Assembly (NCBI GenBank): GCA_963854835.1
Contig: OY978526.1
Location: 46,191,140 to 46,255,139, forward strand
DNA length: 64,000 nucleotides
Direction: 5' to 3'
Source: Megamerina dolium
Taxonomy: Eukaryota > Arthropoda > Insecta > Diptera > Megamerinidae
Shown here: positions 35,240-47,343 of the stretch, piece after piece
Numbering within the stretch: the stretch's first letter is position 1
Layout: the number at the start of each line of letters is the position of its first letter
The notes under the pieces: generated by a model
Database searches by the model: none
What the model saw: only the letters and a program-made list of their open reading frames with translations
Told to the model about the DNA's origin: nothing
Program-made: the position numbers and the translations under genes

Positions 35240-36456
35240 TTTTAATAGCGTTAAGTCTAGCTGTACTCCGTATTGGTTTATTTTTGTTCTTATGGTGTTT
35301 AATAGTTCCTCAGTTTTTATGTGGTAGAAGGTCCGTGGCCCAGCAGGCCATGTGTTTGTTTATTTCTATTGTAATATCATTTAGAATTAACTCTAGTTCT
35401 GTTGTCTTAATGGGGGTTTGTTATTATCGAGTTGGGGTTTCTGATTTTATTAATTCTTTGTGCAAGGTCTGGTTTGTTGGTTGCTTGTGGGCTTCAGTGG
35501 TAATTATTGTTTCTTGCTGGTATTTGTTTGATTTCGGCTGTTTTGGCATATGTTTGCTGGCTGTGGATAAGCTTTGTTGTTTCTTTGAAGTTGTTGATTG
35601 TTTCCTGTTGTGGACTGTTTGGTAATTTTGGAAAGGATTCCTCGTAATCTTCACTTTGCAGTGGTTGAAATTTGTTGAAAAGGTGTGGGTAAGTTGTGTT
35701 GACCTCCTGTTTTGTCATGTTGTTGATGGTCATGACTTTCTGGATTGCGTAGGCTTTCTCTCTTGCTGGGCAATTTTTGGTTGTGGATACGTGTTTGCCT
35801 TTGCAATTTAGGCACGATACCTCCTCACAGGCAGTTTCTTTGCTGTGCTCTTTTGCACATCTAAAGCATGCTGCTCGGATTTGTTTGCAGTGCTTAGCGA
35901 AGTGTCCGTACCTGTAACATTTGTAGCATTGGGGCAGGGATATGAAGTGCTGAACTTCTATTTTCGATATTTCTTAGGCAGGATTTTTACCCTTTTTGTT
36001 GGGATCCTTTCCTCCTGATTTCTTGGTTTTGTGAAGATTCCTTGTATTCTATTATTTTTATTTCTGATTTTATATTATCTTTTAGTTCTTCTTCCGAAAT
36101 CTCTACTGGGATGCTCCAGATTATTCCCGCTTTGCTTACTAGGTGGGGGAATATCTTAGCTTCATATCCATGAGACGACAGTTCTTTGTTGTTGTTTTTT
36201 AGGCAATTGGCTGCTCCTGCGTTTTCAGTATTATCTTGCATCTGCCGTACCCGACTTTTTTAACCTCCAATATTCCTGGGATATTTAGTTTTTTTAATGT
36301 TAGGCTGACGGCGATTTCGTTTATGCCTTCTTTTGTGTTGTTTCTTTCTTTTCTGTCTAGGTAAACTATAAATGGTCCCTGATGTTCATCATCGTACTGA
36401 TATATAGACGCTTCTTTTTGTGGTGTCGGCGACGCTAACATTTCTGGTGACTCCAT
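35240..36456 (-). pseudogene. I-clade retrotransposon ORF1 (Gag-like)
   Basis: Starts MESPEMLASPTPQKEASIYQ at 36456. A nucleocapsid-type domain follows with YDDEHQGPFIVYLDRKERNN and KLNIPGILEVKKVGYGRCK. A frameshift near 36200 moves the frame into ELSSHGYEAKIFPHLVSKAG and IIWSIPVEISEEELKDNI. At about 35770-35945 three consecutive zinc knuckles are readable: CYKCYRYGHFAKHC, CFRCAKEHSKETAC and CLNCKGKHVSTTKNC. A Gln/Lys/Asn-rich tail runs to about 35240. The triple-knuckle arrangement is known from I factor and related ORF1 proteins, which bind the element RNA. It sits directly upstream of ORF2. At least two frameshifts break it. Confidence 0.8.
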
Positions 36457-36655
36457 TTTCTTTTTCTTTTTTCTTATGTTATTGCTGTGGCTTTGGGTTC
36501 TAGATATATATCAAGAGGCTACGCCTTCTTCTCGCTCTTTATTTATCTTCGTTGTCTTTATCTACTCGTATGTTGTTAATCGTTCTTAATGTCTTTATTG
36601 TCTTTATTTTCAATATTTCCGCTTCTTTGTACAGTACGAAGTGCTCCCTTCGATA
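36457..36655 (-). promoter_or_regulatory. Probable 5' UTR/internal promoter of the I-like element
   Basis: Non-coding stretch upstream of ORF1. On the minus strand it appears to begin CAGCTATCGAAGGGAGCACT near 36655. I-type elements carry an internal promoter here; no specific promoter motif was verified. Confidence 0.4.
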
Positions 36656-36659
36656 GCTG

Positions 36660-37590
36660 AAGAGCCGAATCATATGTAAGGGTGATTTGATTTGCATGAA
36701 ATTTATAATATATCAATATTTCATCTTAATTTAAAAAAATATAAACAATTTTTACAATCGGACAAGTGTCACGAACTCCTTCCATACAAAGTATAATTTA
36801 TTATCGCTATATCTTGGTGAATATTATTAGCAGAAAGTTTGAATTCTGTATGTGCTATTACTAAGATAAATTGACCTGCCACACCCACTTTACAAAATAC
36901 AAAGTTTCCTCCGAAAAATATTCACCCAATGGTGAAATTTAGTAGCCAACCTTCTTTTAGGAATTTTTTGCATGATTTGAGAAATTGGCGAATTACCACA
37001 CCTAATTTAAAAATTATTATTTTTCGCAAATATGTGGATCGCTGTTTGTTTATTTCGCCAATATTTATTGAAGACTCCACTACAAAAATTAGATTGCAAA
37101 ACGTTGCAAGAAAATCATCTTGATTTCGATTTTACATACTGATATTTATATACTCTTATGAAAAATTTTGTAAAGATTTAACAATACAACTTTTCTCATT
37201 CTTCGAAACTCTAAATTCGCTTATTTTGGTTCATTTTCTTTAAGGTTTTATTCTTTATAACGTTACTTTTGAAATGCCAAACGTAGAGAAACAAAACACA
37301 AAGTACCCTGTAGAAAATATGTTAAGCTTTATTAAAGGTTGAAATAAGTGAAAAAACATATAAAATACGAGAGTTTTTATTCTAAATAAAATCGGTATAT
37401 TTTTCCCACAAGAAACATTGGTTTTGAAGCTCGCACTTTGAAGACATAGAACATAATTATGGTTAATATATTTTGAAAGATATTTAATATATTAGTTTGT
37501 TCCTTGTACAGGGTGATTTTTTGGCAACATTCCTTTTGTTTTTAGCAGCTCAGCTCTTTTCGTGTATATATAAATTTTAGGGATTAGCCG
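36660..37590. other. AT-rich DNA, weak satellite-like remnant
   Basis: A short piece near 36790-36900 (CCATACAAAG, then CCACACCCAC) faintly resembles the Helentron-type array units. Nothing else is recognised. Confidence 0.35.
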
Positions 37591-37636
37591 AATCAGACCA
37601 CTTATATGGGTCCCTTTTCGTCCCTCAAATCGTGTG

Positions 37637-40600
37637 TTAATTATTTGTTCGGTTGCAGAATTCTTCTACTTCCTTCCTCATAATAACATCACGCGTTATT
37701 TCAAGCATCTCCTTGTGGGGTATGTTCCACATTTCGAGTTCATCAATAAATTGGCGACCCAGTGTGGACATCCTCCTGCTTGCCAATGCAGGACACTGGC
37801 ACACTATGTGCGCCGCTGTCTCTGCCTCTTCCATGCATAATCTGCAAATATCAGCATCCTCCCCATCAACAAGACCCATCTTGCTGAGGTGGTACCTGAA
37901 ATTGCCATGCCCAGTTATTAATGCAGTCAACCAGCTTAGAGTCATTCGTCCTAGACTGAGAGCCCTCCCCGATTCACTGCCCTTTGATAGCCTCAACGAA
38001 GCCTTTGCCTGTCTACAAGTAGATAAGTTCTCCCATCTCGTGAGATGAAGTTTCTTTATCCACTCTTCGACCTTTGCCTTCACCGTTCCGCTGCTGAGAG
38101 CAACTACTGGTTCCGGTCCATAAAATTCAGCTTCAGATCCTTGTCTAGCCAAGGAGTCTGTAGCTTCATTCTGTTCTATACCAATGTGTCCCTTCACCCA
38201 CATAAGAGTAATCGCATTACTACGAGCACACCCATTAAGTTTCTGAACACATTCGAGCGCCAACTTAGAAGATACCGTAGGTTGTTGCAGCCGCCTGACC
38301 ACCGCTTGGTTATCGGTTCTTACTTCTAGCTTGGTTCTTACCTTGCACCTTTCCATCCAGTAGATGGTCCAGCGCATGCATTAGACCTAGCATTTCTGCT
38401 TGGTATACCGATACGTATCTTCCCAGATTCAGAGTGCATGCCAGTCCCAACTCTTTAGAGAAGATTCCAGCACCCGCTCTGCCATCCATTAATAAACCAT
38501 CTGTAAAAATACTGATGTCATTTTCCTCACATACATCATGTGTGAGGCCGTCTTCAATGAGTGTTCTGTGTGACTTTTCAGTCATCTTCAGCCTACCCAT
38601 TCCCTCCATTGGCATCTGCGCCTCCTTTACACTGCTATATAGCAGTGACAGGATGCCCCTGTGCCCCCTCTCTGTGCCGAATCCATACCAATTATTGGTT
38701 GTCTTCAGACGTAATGCTGTTAATGCCGCTGACTTCATAATATGCAAGTCCAACGGCAGCAGCCCGAGAAAGACTTCCAATGCTTCTACCGGGGTCGTCC
38801 GGATAGCTCCGGTAATCCCAATACAAGCCATTCTTTGTACCCTATCTAACTTGCTTTTCGCGGTCTTTTGGGTGACCTTAGGCCACCAGACCACAGCAGC
38901 ATATGTTATTAAGGGTCTGACCATCGTTGTGTAGATCCAGTGCGCTGCTCTGGGAGTGATTCCCCACATGAGACCGAACACTCTCTTACACTGATGCAAT
39001 ACCCGCTTGCCCTTCTGAATCTTGTCATCGACGTGACTATTCCAAGTCAGCTTGTTATCCAGGATGACACCTAGATACTTTACTTCCTTGGATACGTTGA
39101 TGTTCGATCCAAAAAGCCTAAGAGGGTCTATTGTTAGTCCAGTCCTCCTTTTAGTAAAGAGTACTGTTTCCGACTTACTAGCATTTACAGAGAGACCTTG
39201 TTCCGTGCACCATCCTTCAACCATTTTGAGTGCACCTCTCATGGTATCATAAATAGTGTCCAGGAACTTACCGCTCACCGTTACCGCTATGTCATCTGCA
39301 TACCCGACGGTGTGTATGCCTTTTGAGTCCAGAAGCTGAAGTAGGGAATCGACCGTGATGTTCCAAAGGATGGGCGATAATACTCCCCCCTGTGGACACC
39401 CTTTGACTACCCTACCTCTGAGTCTGTAACTCCCATTTTGAAAGTTTATTGCCCTTTTCCTCAGCATGCTGTCCACCCACCTTATAATGGTTGGGCTGAC
39501 TTCACGAGAAGCAAGGGCCATCCTTAGCTTATCGAAACCAATCTTATCGAAGGCACCTTCTATATCCATAAAAGTAGACATAGATATCCCTCCACAAGAC
39601 AGTTCCCTCTCCGCTACGCGAACGAGTTCGTGCAGGGCCGTTTCAGTGGATTTGCCAGCTCTGTACGCGTGCTGACACCTGCTCAGTGGTTTTGTCAGAA
39701 GCGTTGTCCTTTCCATGTAGTCCGCCAGTACTCCTTCCATACATTTAAGCAGAAAGGAGGTCAAGCTAACCGGCCGGAAAGATTTAGCCTCTGAGTAGTC
39801 CCTTTTTCCCGGCTTTGGAAGAAAGACAACCTTAGTCTCTCTCCATTGAGTCGGGATATATCCTGTAGCCAGGCAAGTAATAAATATTCCCAGAAGCCTG
39901 TCTACCAGAGCTTCTGCTCCCCACTGAAGTAGGGCTGGAAATATCCCATCTGTACCCGCTGTTTTGAATGGAGAGAAACGCTTAATGGCATTTATCACTC
40001 CATCTCTGGTGACTATCCTTTCAGCTTCCAATCTTTCATTCCTGTTTGCACCCTTGCGGGTGGCTTCCCAAGGATCTTCCGATCTAAAGCTTCCTGGAAA
40101 ATGCACCTCCATCAGGTATTTCAGTGACTCTCCGATTGTATCTGTAAAGGATCCATTCGTTTTGCGAATTAATCCCAACTTTGACACCGGGTTCTTTGAT
40201 ATGATCCTCTGTAATCTACATACATCGGTCATATCTTGCATATTTGAGCAAAATTCCCTCCACGTTTTCCTTTTACGGTTGCGTAGAGTCTTCTTCAGCT
40301 CCCTTTTCTTTGACTTGTAGTCGTCCCATGCGTTGGGGTCCCCTCTCATGTGACGATTAAAAGCCTTCCTTGTCTCCTTTTTCATGGATTCCAGTTCCCC
40401 ATTCCACCATGGAGTGGGATCTCCTTCGTCCACTACCGTCAGAGGACATGAAGCTTCAAATGCTTTGATCATGGCTGAGCTGATAGCTCTCACCTGATAC
40501 TCAACATCTGCAGTTGTTCTAGGTCTCTTAAACCTCCTTGGCAATAATTCCTCAAGAACTTCGCAGTACCTTGTACAATCCGTTCGTTTCGGTATCCTTA

Positions 40601-41393
40601 CCATTCTACAGTCGTTCCTATGTCTTTTATCTGACGTTATCCCAAACTGAATGGCCCTGTGGTCCGACATGGTTAGTCTATACACAACCCTCCAGTCCAA
40701 AATCCTATCCAACATTTTGACATTCGTCAGAGTAACATCAATAACCTCGCAACGACGTGCGTCGACAAAGGTCGGTTGTGTTCCCCTGTTGGCAACTTGT
40801 AGACCAAATCTTTCTATTAATTCGAGTAGACACTCTCCTCTATAGTTTTCATTGCTGCTGCCCCACACAGAACTGTGCGCATTGGCATCGCAGCCTAAGA
40901 TCAGACCAACCCCCTTACCATCACAGAATCTCACTAGAGCTTCCACCTCTCTCGAAGGTGGTTCGTCTGGAGAATCGTATGGAAGGTATGCTGATGCGAT
41001 CATAAATGATCCCGCACCGTCACCTATTCTCACTACTGTGAGATCCGGTGAACACAAGTTAGACATTAGAATCGCACGTATCCCATGTCTAACTAAAATG
41101 CATGTCCTCAACTTCCCCTCTGTTTGTGGATAAAACAAAGTGGTCTTTTGTGCAGATAGGCCTTTGATCCTTCCATGAAGAATCCAGGGCTCCTGAACTA
41201 GTGCAATGTCAAGCTCATCCTCATCGAAGCTCCGCACCATCATTGCTGATGCTGCTTTGCTGTGGTGAATATTGAGTTGACACACATTTAGTGGTTCCTG
41301 GCGCGGGCCCACCTCCCGCCCTAATGGCTTCTTCCTTGCAGAATCTGCCACTAGCCCCACGCCAGGAGCTGCGTCGCACCCCTCATACTGCAT
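37637..41393 (-). CDS. LOA-clade retrotransposon ORF2 (EN-RT-RNase H), one frameshift
   Basis: The open frame extends from 41543 to 38310. I place the start at ATG 41393, which overlaps the ORF1 stop (ATGCAGTATGA). Domains in order: an AP-type endonuclease from 41291 (NVCQLNIHHSKAASA, ALVQEPW, ILGCDANAHSSVWG, MSDHRAI), then RT with TDGIFPALLQWG, PKPGKRDYSEAKSFRPVSL, FMDIEGAFDKI, GCPQGGVLSPILWN and the catalytic GYADDIAV near 39290-39305. RNase H follows with SIFTDGLLMDGRAGAG and YQAEMLGLMHALDH. A single frameshift near 38330-38370 shifts the rest into the next frame: VRTDNQAVVRR and KGHIGIEQNEATDSLARQGS, then a Cys-His C-terminus CRLCMEEAETAAHIVCQC, ending at 37637. RNase H plus R1-like RT fits the LOA clade (LOA, Bilbo, baggins). 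Codon composition is distinctly GC-richer than the flanks. It is the best-preserved gene in the window. Confidence 0.88.
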
Positions 41394-42993
41394 CCTTCTG
41401 GAATTTAACGACGGCCTGTTCAAGACCGCAGTTGAGTCTCCCCCCTGCGATCCTGACGGCCTCCGCGTCCTCCCGAGGACACAGCACGGTGAGTACAACA
41501 CCTGCCCTTTCTGCCTCGCCAAACCCTTCTGTGCGGATAACACTCCATTTGGAAGTGTCCTTCACACAGACGTTCTGGCGCTGCAGCCTTCAGAGGATGA
41601 TGTCGCTGGCCACAGCATTGCCATGAGCAACAATCACCATCTTCCTCTTTGTCGACAAGGCAGTTAGGCTGTCACATTTGAGCTTCGCACCTTCCCACAA
41701 ACCGGTTAGGTGCTCCACTGTCTTGCACAGCCATTCCTTGGATAGCTGATTTTTGCACCTTAGTACAATCAATCCGCTCTCCACCCTTGCCCTGCCGACA
41801 AATCCAATGTCATTGACATCGTCTTCAAGAGACTCCATGGCATCCAACAAAGATACCTTGAAGGTACTCAGATGAGTATCCTCCAGAAGCCCCTCTAGTG
41901 ACAAGTCCATGACTCCCATAACGAGGTCAGCTTCCGCTACTTGATCGTAAGTCTTCCTCGCCCTGGTGGGCTCGCCCTTTGCCTGTTCAGCCCGACGTTT
42001 AGGCGCTCTGCCAAGACCGCTCGGCCCAGGTACCGCATGCGAGGACTGTGAGTTCGCTGGGTTAACAATCTTTCCAGATTGTCCACCCCGCTCATCACCT
42101 CCCGACGTCGGATTTCCCTGTCCCGTCGTTCCCAGAGCTACTCTACCCGTGTTAGGCTTGGGCCTCGAGCCTCTTTCGGAGCGACTGACGGCCTTTATAA
42201 TTGGCCGTCCATCTCTCCGAGCATTTGCCCCTTTTGGTGTCTGCGTGGAAGAATTATCAACCTTCTCAAGAGACGGTTGTCCATCCTTCCCAGCATCCAC
42301 CTCAATTGGCCCCTCCGTCGTCTTCGGATGAGGCTCCTCAGGCGTTGAACTTTTTAAAGTGGTTCCGGAGCTATCACCCCTGAACCTCTTCCCCGAGTTC
42401 TCCACCTCCAAGGTCGACTCATCTTGCAGAAGTCCACTGAGTTGGCCCGAGAGCTGCTCAATGGTCTTCTCCGACGACTTCATGGCCTTTTTACGTTGTC
42501 TCTTTCGCTTCTGCCTCTCCCGTTTCTTCAACAGGATTCGCTCTGCTTTTGAGACTCCGTCCTTTTCGCTTACACCTGATAAAGCTAACGATTCCGCTCC
42601 ACTAGGATCGTCTTCGTCCACACCATCAGATGTTCGGCCAGATGTTTTACGCTGCCTCCAGACCGACTTCCCTGCCGACCTGGTGACACCGTCCTCTTTG
42701 TTCAACACCGTCGCAGCCGCCGGCTTAGGTCTTCCGAGACCCGTTCCGTCCGCCGCAACAGATGCTGCCATTGATTTTGGGCTGGCTAAAAGCTCGGCTT
42801 CTATGGAAGCCTCATTTTCCGCCATCCCCTCCACTACTTTTCCCGCCGTGGCTACCAGCACTACTTCGTATGAGGCAGTGCTGTCCGCCATTGCAGGAAT
42901 TTCGTTCCGAGTTCCAGAGGTGGGAACGAGTGGTGCAGCTAACAGCTCGGCCTCTGGTGAAGCCTTATTGTCCGCCGTTCCTCCCGTTAACAC
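41383..42993 (-). CDS. LOA-clade retrotransposon ORF1 (Gag-like), one internal stop
   Basis: Opens MLTGGTADNKASPEAELLAA. Low-complexity repeats of the type EASIEAELLASP and TASYEVVL come first, then a basic KKRERQKRKRQRKKAMKSSE segment, a long Ser/Pro/Gly-rich linker, and a conserved-looking C-terminal part from YDQVAEADLVMGVMDLSLEG through LIVLRCKNQLSKEWL to KRKMVIVAHGNAVASDIIL. A TGA at 41592-41590 interrupts it there, but the same frame continues for 68 codons (RLQRQNVCVKDTSKWSVIRT onward) to the stop at 41383, which overlaps the ORF2 start. Without that single stop the protein would be about 536 residues. No CCHC zinc knuckle is visible, unusual for this role although some LOA-group Gags are divergent. 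The product would bind element RNA. Confidence 0.75.
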
Positions 42994-43395
42994 CCCCGGA
43001 ACCCCAGATCCAGTTTTTGGGTTTTTACAATCAATATTGTTCCCACGAGTTGCGAAGAAATAAATGTCCGCCTGCGCAGAGATTCGCAGTACGCAGGTAA
43101 GGCTAATTATTACGGAGGGCGCCAGGTATCCGTAAGCTCACGTTAACGACTGGGCTATTTGAAAAAGAGGCCCCCAGCCAGGCTGATTTTCGGCACGGAT
43201 CGCTTAACACCTTAATCCAGCCCCTCACCTCCGACCATGATAAGAGTACGTTGCCGAATGCTGTACTATTGAAGAGTAACAAACACTCACCAACTTACCC
43301 TTATCTTAGCTAGATACCGCCTGACATCGTACAGGCTAAACTGTGGTATCTATTTCCAGTCGGCACCCTCGAGGCGGGTTCAGTGGAGGATTTTC
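42994..43395 (-). promoter_or_regulatory. Probable 5' UTR of the LOA-clade element
   Basis: GC-richer non-coding sequence upstream of ORF1, ending near CCTCGAGGCGGGTTCAGTGG at about 43365-43395. Beyond this point a mariner-like element and AT-rich sequence begin. The exact 5' end is uncertain. Confidence 0.45.
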
Positions 43396-43399
43396 TTTT

Positions 43400-44165
43400 C
43401 GTGTAAGATGTTACTGTCAAACATGTTCAGTTTGGTCTATAATTTAACCATGAATCGACTTACAAACGAACAAAGCTTGTAGATTATTGAATTTGATTAT
43501 CAAAATTCATGCTCGGTTAAAAAAGTGCATCGTGCACTTGTTTCATTTTATGATTAGCTAATTTCTTGTTGAATGAATACGTGAACAATCAAAATTGCCA
43601 TATTTGTTGTGAAGAGTAGCCAGAGGCATTGCAAGAACTGCGAATGCATCCCGAAAAATGCACTCTATGGTGTGGATTATGGGCCGGTGGCATCATTGGA
43701 TCGAACTTTTTCAAAGACGACGAAGACAGGAACGTTACTGTGAATGGCGGGCGCTACCGTGCGATTATTACAAACTTTTTTTTAGCTCAAAATGGAAAAG
43801 CTCCACTTGGCTGACATGTGGTTTCAACAAGACGGTGCCACATGCCACACAGCACGCGAAACAATGGCTCAATTGAGAGTCGAGTTCGGTGAACAGTTTA
43901 CTTCACGTTTGGTTTGGGTCAACTGGCTGCATAGATCGTACACTTTAACGCCTTTAGACTATTTTTGTGGGGCTATGTTAGGGCTCATGTCTATAGCGAC
44001 AAGCCCGCAACGGTTGACGCACTGGAAGCCACTATTGAAGAATTTATTCGTGAGATGCCGGTCGATATGTTGGAGAAAGTATGCCAAAATTGGACCCAGC
44101 GTATGAACCATTTGAGGCGCAGCAGCGGTCTACATTTACATGAAATCATCTTTAAACATTGAATT
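43400..44165 (+). pseudogene. mariner-like transposase pseudogene, internally deleted
   Basis: The start at 43450 reads MNRLTNEQSL, a TAG, then IIEFDYQNSCSVKKVHRALV, an N-terminal helix-turn-helix. Soon after, the sequence jumps to EALQELRMHPEKCTLWCGLW in a shifted frame, so the second DNA-binding half and the first catalytic Asp region are deleted. The core continues GGIIGSNFFKDDEDRNVTVN, DMWFQQDGATCHTARET (second Asp), LTPLDYF (third Asp) and, after another frameshift, WGYVRAHVYSDKPATVDALE to a terminal LRRSSGLHLHEIIFKH. It belongs to the same broad type as 6996-7600 and 19195-19820. Terminal inverted repeats were not found. Confidence 0.8.
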
Positions 44166-44224
44166 ATATAGATCGCTCTATCGACTCAAATAAAGATTTC
44201 ATACATTTCTCTAAATTTTATGTG

Positions 44225-45150
44225 TTTTCCTGAACTATTTTCATTCGAAAGATGATTTTCTATTTAAATGATCATGAAGTGCATTTGAAGATTTTTTTTT
44301 TAATAATAATACATGATTGCAATATGTAATAAATGTAGTGATCGATAATATTTGTTTTGTCAAAAGTAAAACTGCGAAAATTGCTTTCCCACAAAAGCCC
44401 AAAACATCACAAAATAATTAAAAAGAGAATTTTTCTTCTATGCATTAATTGTATTTGTATACATGTAATAAAATGGACTATTTGCTACTTATATGCACGT
44501 CACCACCAAGCAGCACGTGTCTTTTCAAAATATACCGCAAGAAAGAGAAATGGTACACATGTTTGCCATGCGCAGTTCGAAGAGTATATGAAAAAATGAA
44601 ATAACTGGATAAAAATTTTATATTCTTTTTAGGAATTTTCGAAATTAGTTACCATACATTTCGAAAATAATATATGTAGGTAGGTGCCTTGCCGCTCAAT
44701 ATGATGAATTTAGTTTACCATAATGCGACGATAATAGCTGCTGATAATGTTAAACCCTAGTAATTATATTGATAAAAATTTAAAGATATTACAAATAATA
44801 TATCTGTTTTTCATTTTTATGAAACGAGAATTTGCGTAGAATTTCCTTTAAAGTTGTCTTTGCCACATATACTTAGTGAAATGGAAAATAATACAAAAGT
44901 AAATAATATTAAATAAATCTAGTCACAGTGGTCACAAAAGATCGCGTGATAAATACAAATATAATTGGTCCTTGTAAAATATAAGTATACTATAGGTATT
45001 CATTGTTGTATATACGTACATACATAGATATCTATTTTAATAAAGGATTAGAAAATAAATGCTAGCCAAACATTGTAAAATTATTTTATTGACCTGGTAG
45101 GGTTTTACAGGCTTATATATAATATACAAATACGTATATTTGAGTGACCC
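44225..45150. other. AT-rich DNA, no gene seen
   Basis: No supported feature between the mariner-like pseudogene and the Helentron-type element. Confidence 0.45.
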
Positions 45151-45154
45151 TTAT

Positions 45155-47328
45155 TATACCCTGCATAATGCAATATGCATGGTATATTCATTTCGGTCAG
45201 ATGTTTGTGTCCACTTGAAGGAATCTCCGGAGATATAGACATAGATATATATTCGTGATCAGCGTCGATTAAATTTTCGATTTAAAGATGTCCGTCCGTC
45301 CGTCCGTCTGTCTGACACCTGGGTGGTTCGCACGATAACTTGAGTAAATATTGAGCTATTTCGATGAAATTTGGCATAAGTAATCTATGATCCAAGGGTA
45401 CGGAGGGGATTGATATTGGGCATGATCGGTCAATAACCACGCCCACATCAAGCATTCAAAGCGACTAACCTCGGAATTTTCAAAATCTTTAACTTGCTAT
45501 AACTCACATAATATACCACTTGGGACAACAATGCACATAGACTTATATTATACTACTATATAACCTCGCCAAAAGTGGGTGAGCCACGCCTACTTTTTAG
45601 CGTAGCTCTCATACAAAGTGTCTGTACTTCTTTTAAATTGAAACAGCTGTAACTTCTACAATCTTCTGTCCAGAATAACCATATTTGACACTTAGATTAA
45701 CACGGCAGTCGGAAATAATGTGGCAGAAAATCAGTGAGCCACGCCCACTCCTTTTTGGGTCTCCCATACAAAGTTGCGGAAATTAAAAAAATTTTACCGG
45801 TTATAACTTGCAAACTATTCAGCGTAGAATAACGAGATTTAAGGTGTGGATTAGTATTGTACGAGCAACTAGGCTCACAGAAAATGGGCGCACCACGCCC
45901 ACTGTTTATTGCAGCCCCCATACAAATTTTAAATTGAAACAGCTGTAACTTCGACAATCTTCTGCCTAAAATAACCATAATTGACACTTAGGTTAATATC
46001 ATAGTCGGCAAAAATCTGGCAGAAAATCAGTGTGCCACACCCACTCCTTCATGAGTCTCCCATACAAAGTCGAGGGAATCAAACTAAAATTTTAAGCTCC
46101 ATAGCTTACAAACCATTTAGCCTAGGACAACATTTAAGGTATGGATTAGCATTGTACGAGCAATTAGGCTCACAGGAAATGGGCGCACCACGCCCACTGT
46201 TTATCGTAGCCCCCATACAAATTTTAAATTGAAACAGCTGTAACTTCGGCAATCTTCTGTCTAGAATAACCATAATTGACACTTAAATTAATATCGTAGT
46301 CGGAAATAATCTGGCAGAAAATCAGTGTGCCACGCCCACTCCTTCATGAGTCTCCCATACAAAGTCAAGGGAATTAAACTAAAACTTTTAAGCTCCATAA
46401 CTTGCAAACTATTCAGCGTAGAACAACGAGACTTAAGGTATGGATTAGTATTGTAGGAGCAACTAGACTCACAGGAAATGGATGCGCCACGCCCTGTTGA
46501 TAGTAGCCGCCATACAAAATGACCGAATTTCTTTTAAATTGAAAAAGCTGTAACTTCTGCAATCTTTTGGCTAGAACAACTATAATTGACGTTTAGATTA
46601 ATCTGGTAGTCGGAAATAACCTGCAAAAAAATCAGTGTGCCACGCGCACTCTTTCTTGGGGTTCCCATACAAAGTTACGGAAATTAAAAAAAAGTTAACC
46701 ATCATAACTTGCAAACTATTCAGCGCAGAACAACCAGATTTAAGATATAGATTAGTATTTTAAGAGCAACTGGACTCACAGGAAATGAACTGGCCACCCC
46801 CACTGTTTATAGTTGCCCACATACAAAATGACCGAATTTCTTTTAAATTGAAATAGCTGTAACTTCTGCATCCTTCTGTCTAGAACAATCATAATTAACA
46901 CTTAAGTTAAGATGATAATCGGAAATAATCTGGCAAAAAATCAGCGAACCACGCCCACTTCTTATTGGGGCTCCCATACAAAGTTGAGGAAATTAAACAA
47001 AAATGTTAACCACCATAACTTAGAAACTATTCAACGTAGGACACCAAATTTAAGGTGTGGATTAACATTGAAAAATTAATTGGATTTACTAGAAAGTGGT
47101 AAGCCACGACCACTTTTTATATAGCTCCCATACTAAGCCTCGGAATTATCTTAAAATCCTTTTACTTCGTCAAAGTCAACCATATTTCGGGTGTAAATTA
47201 GTAGTAAATGCAAAAATTGTTTCTCGAAAAGTGGAAATAAAAGAAAGTTGGATATTCGAGTAAACTTTTTATATATAAATCTACATATGCAGGGTATAGT
47301 TTGGTCGGCCCCAGCCGACTGTAAGGAG
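45155..47328 (+). mobile_element. Helentron-type DINE-1/mini-me-like element, copy D (most complete)
   Basis: Begins TATACCCTGCATA (45155-45167), which is perfectly inverted near the end as TATGCAGGGTATA (47286-47298). The last 30 bases hold a GC hairpin GTCGGC-CCCA-GCCGAC followed by TGTAAGG. After the start come CTTGAAGGAATCTCCGGAG, GATCAGCGTC and (GTCC)n at 45290-45310. The centre is an array in which CCACGCCCAC-type boxes occur at 45438, 45584, 45739, 45893, 46035, 46188, 46330, 46487, 46640, 46794, 46949 and 47104. That is a half-unit of 142-157 bp alternating between two variants, giving ~297-bp dimers. Short inverted subterminal repeats, a proto-microsatellite, central ~150-bp tandem repeats and a 3' hairpin are the known structure of Helentron-associated elements such as DINE-1 relatives. 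Non-coding and non-autonomous. Confidence 0.82.
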
Positions 47329-47343
47329 ATTTTTTTTTTATCT

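Noticed and set aside
41966..43100. Several long plus-strand open frames
   Set aside because: They are antisense to the LOA-clade ORF1, whose composition leaves the opposite strand open.
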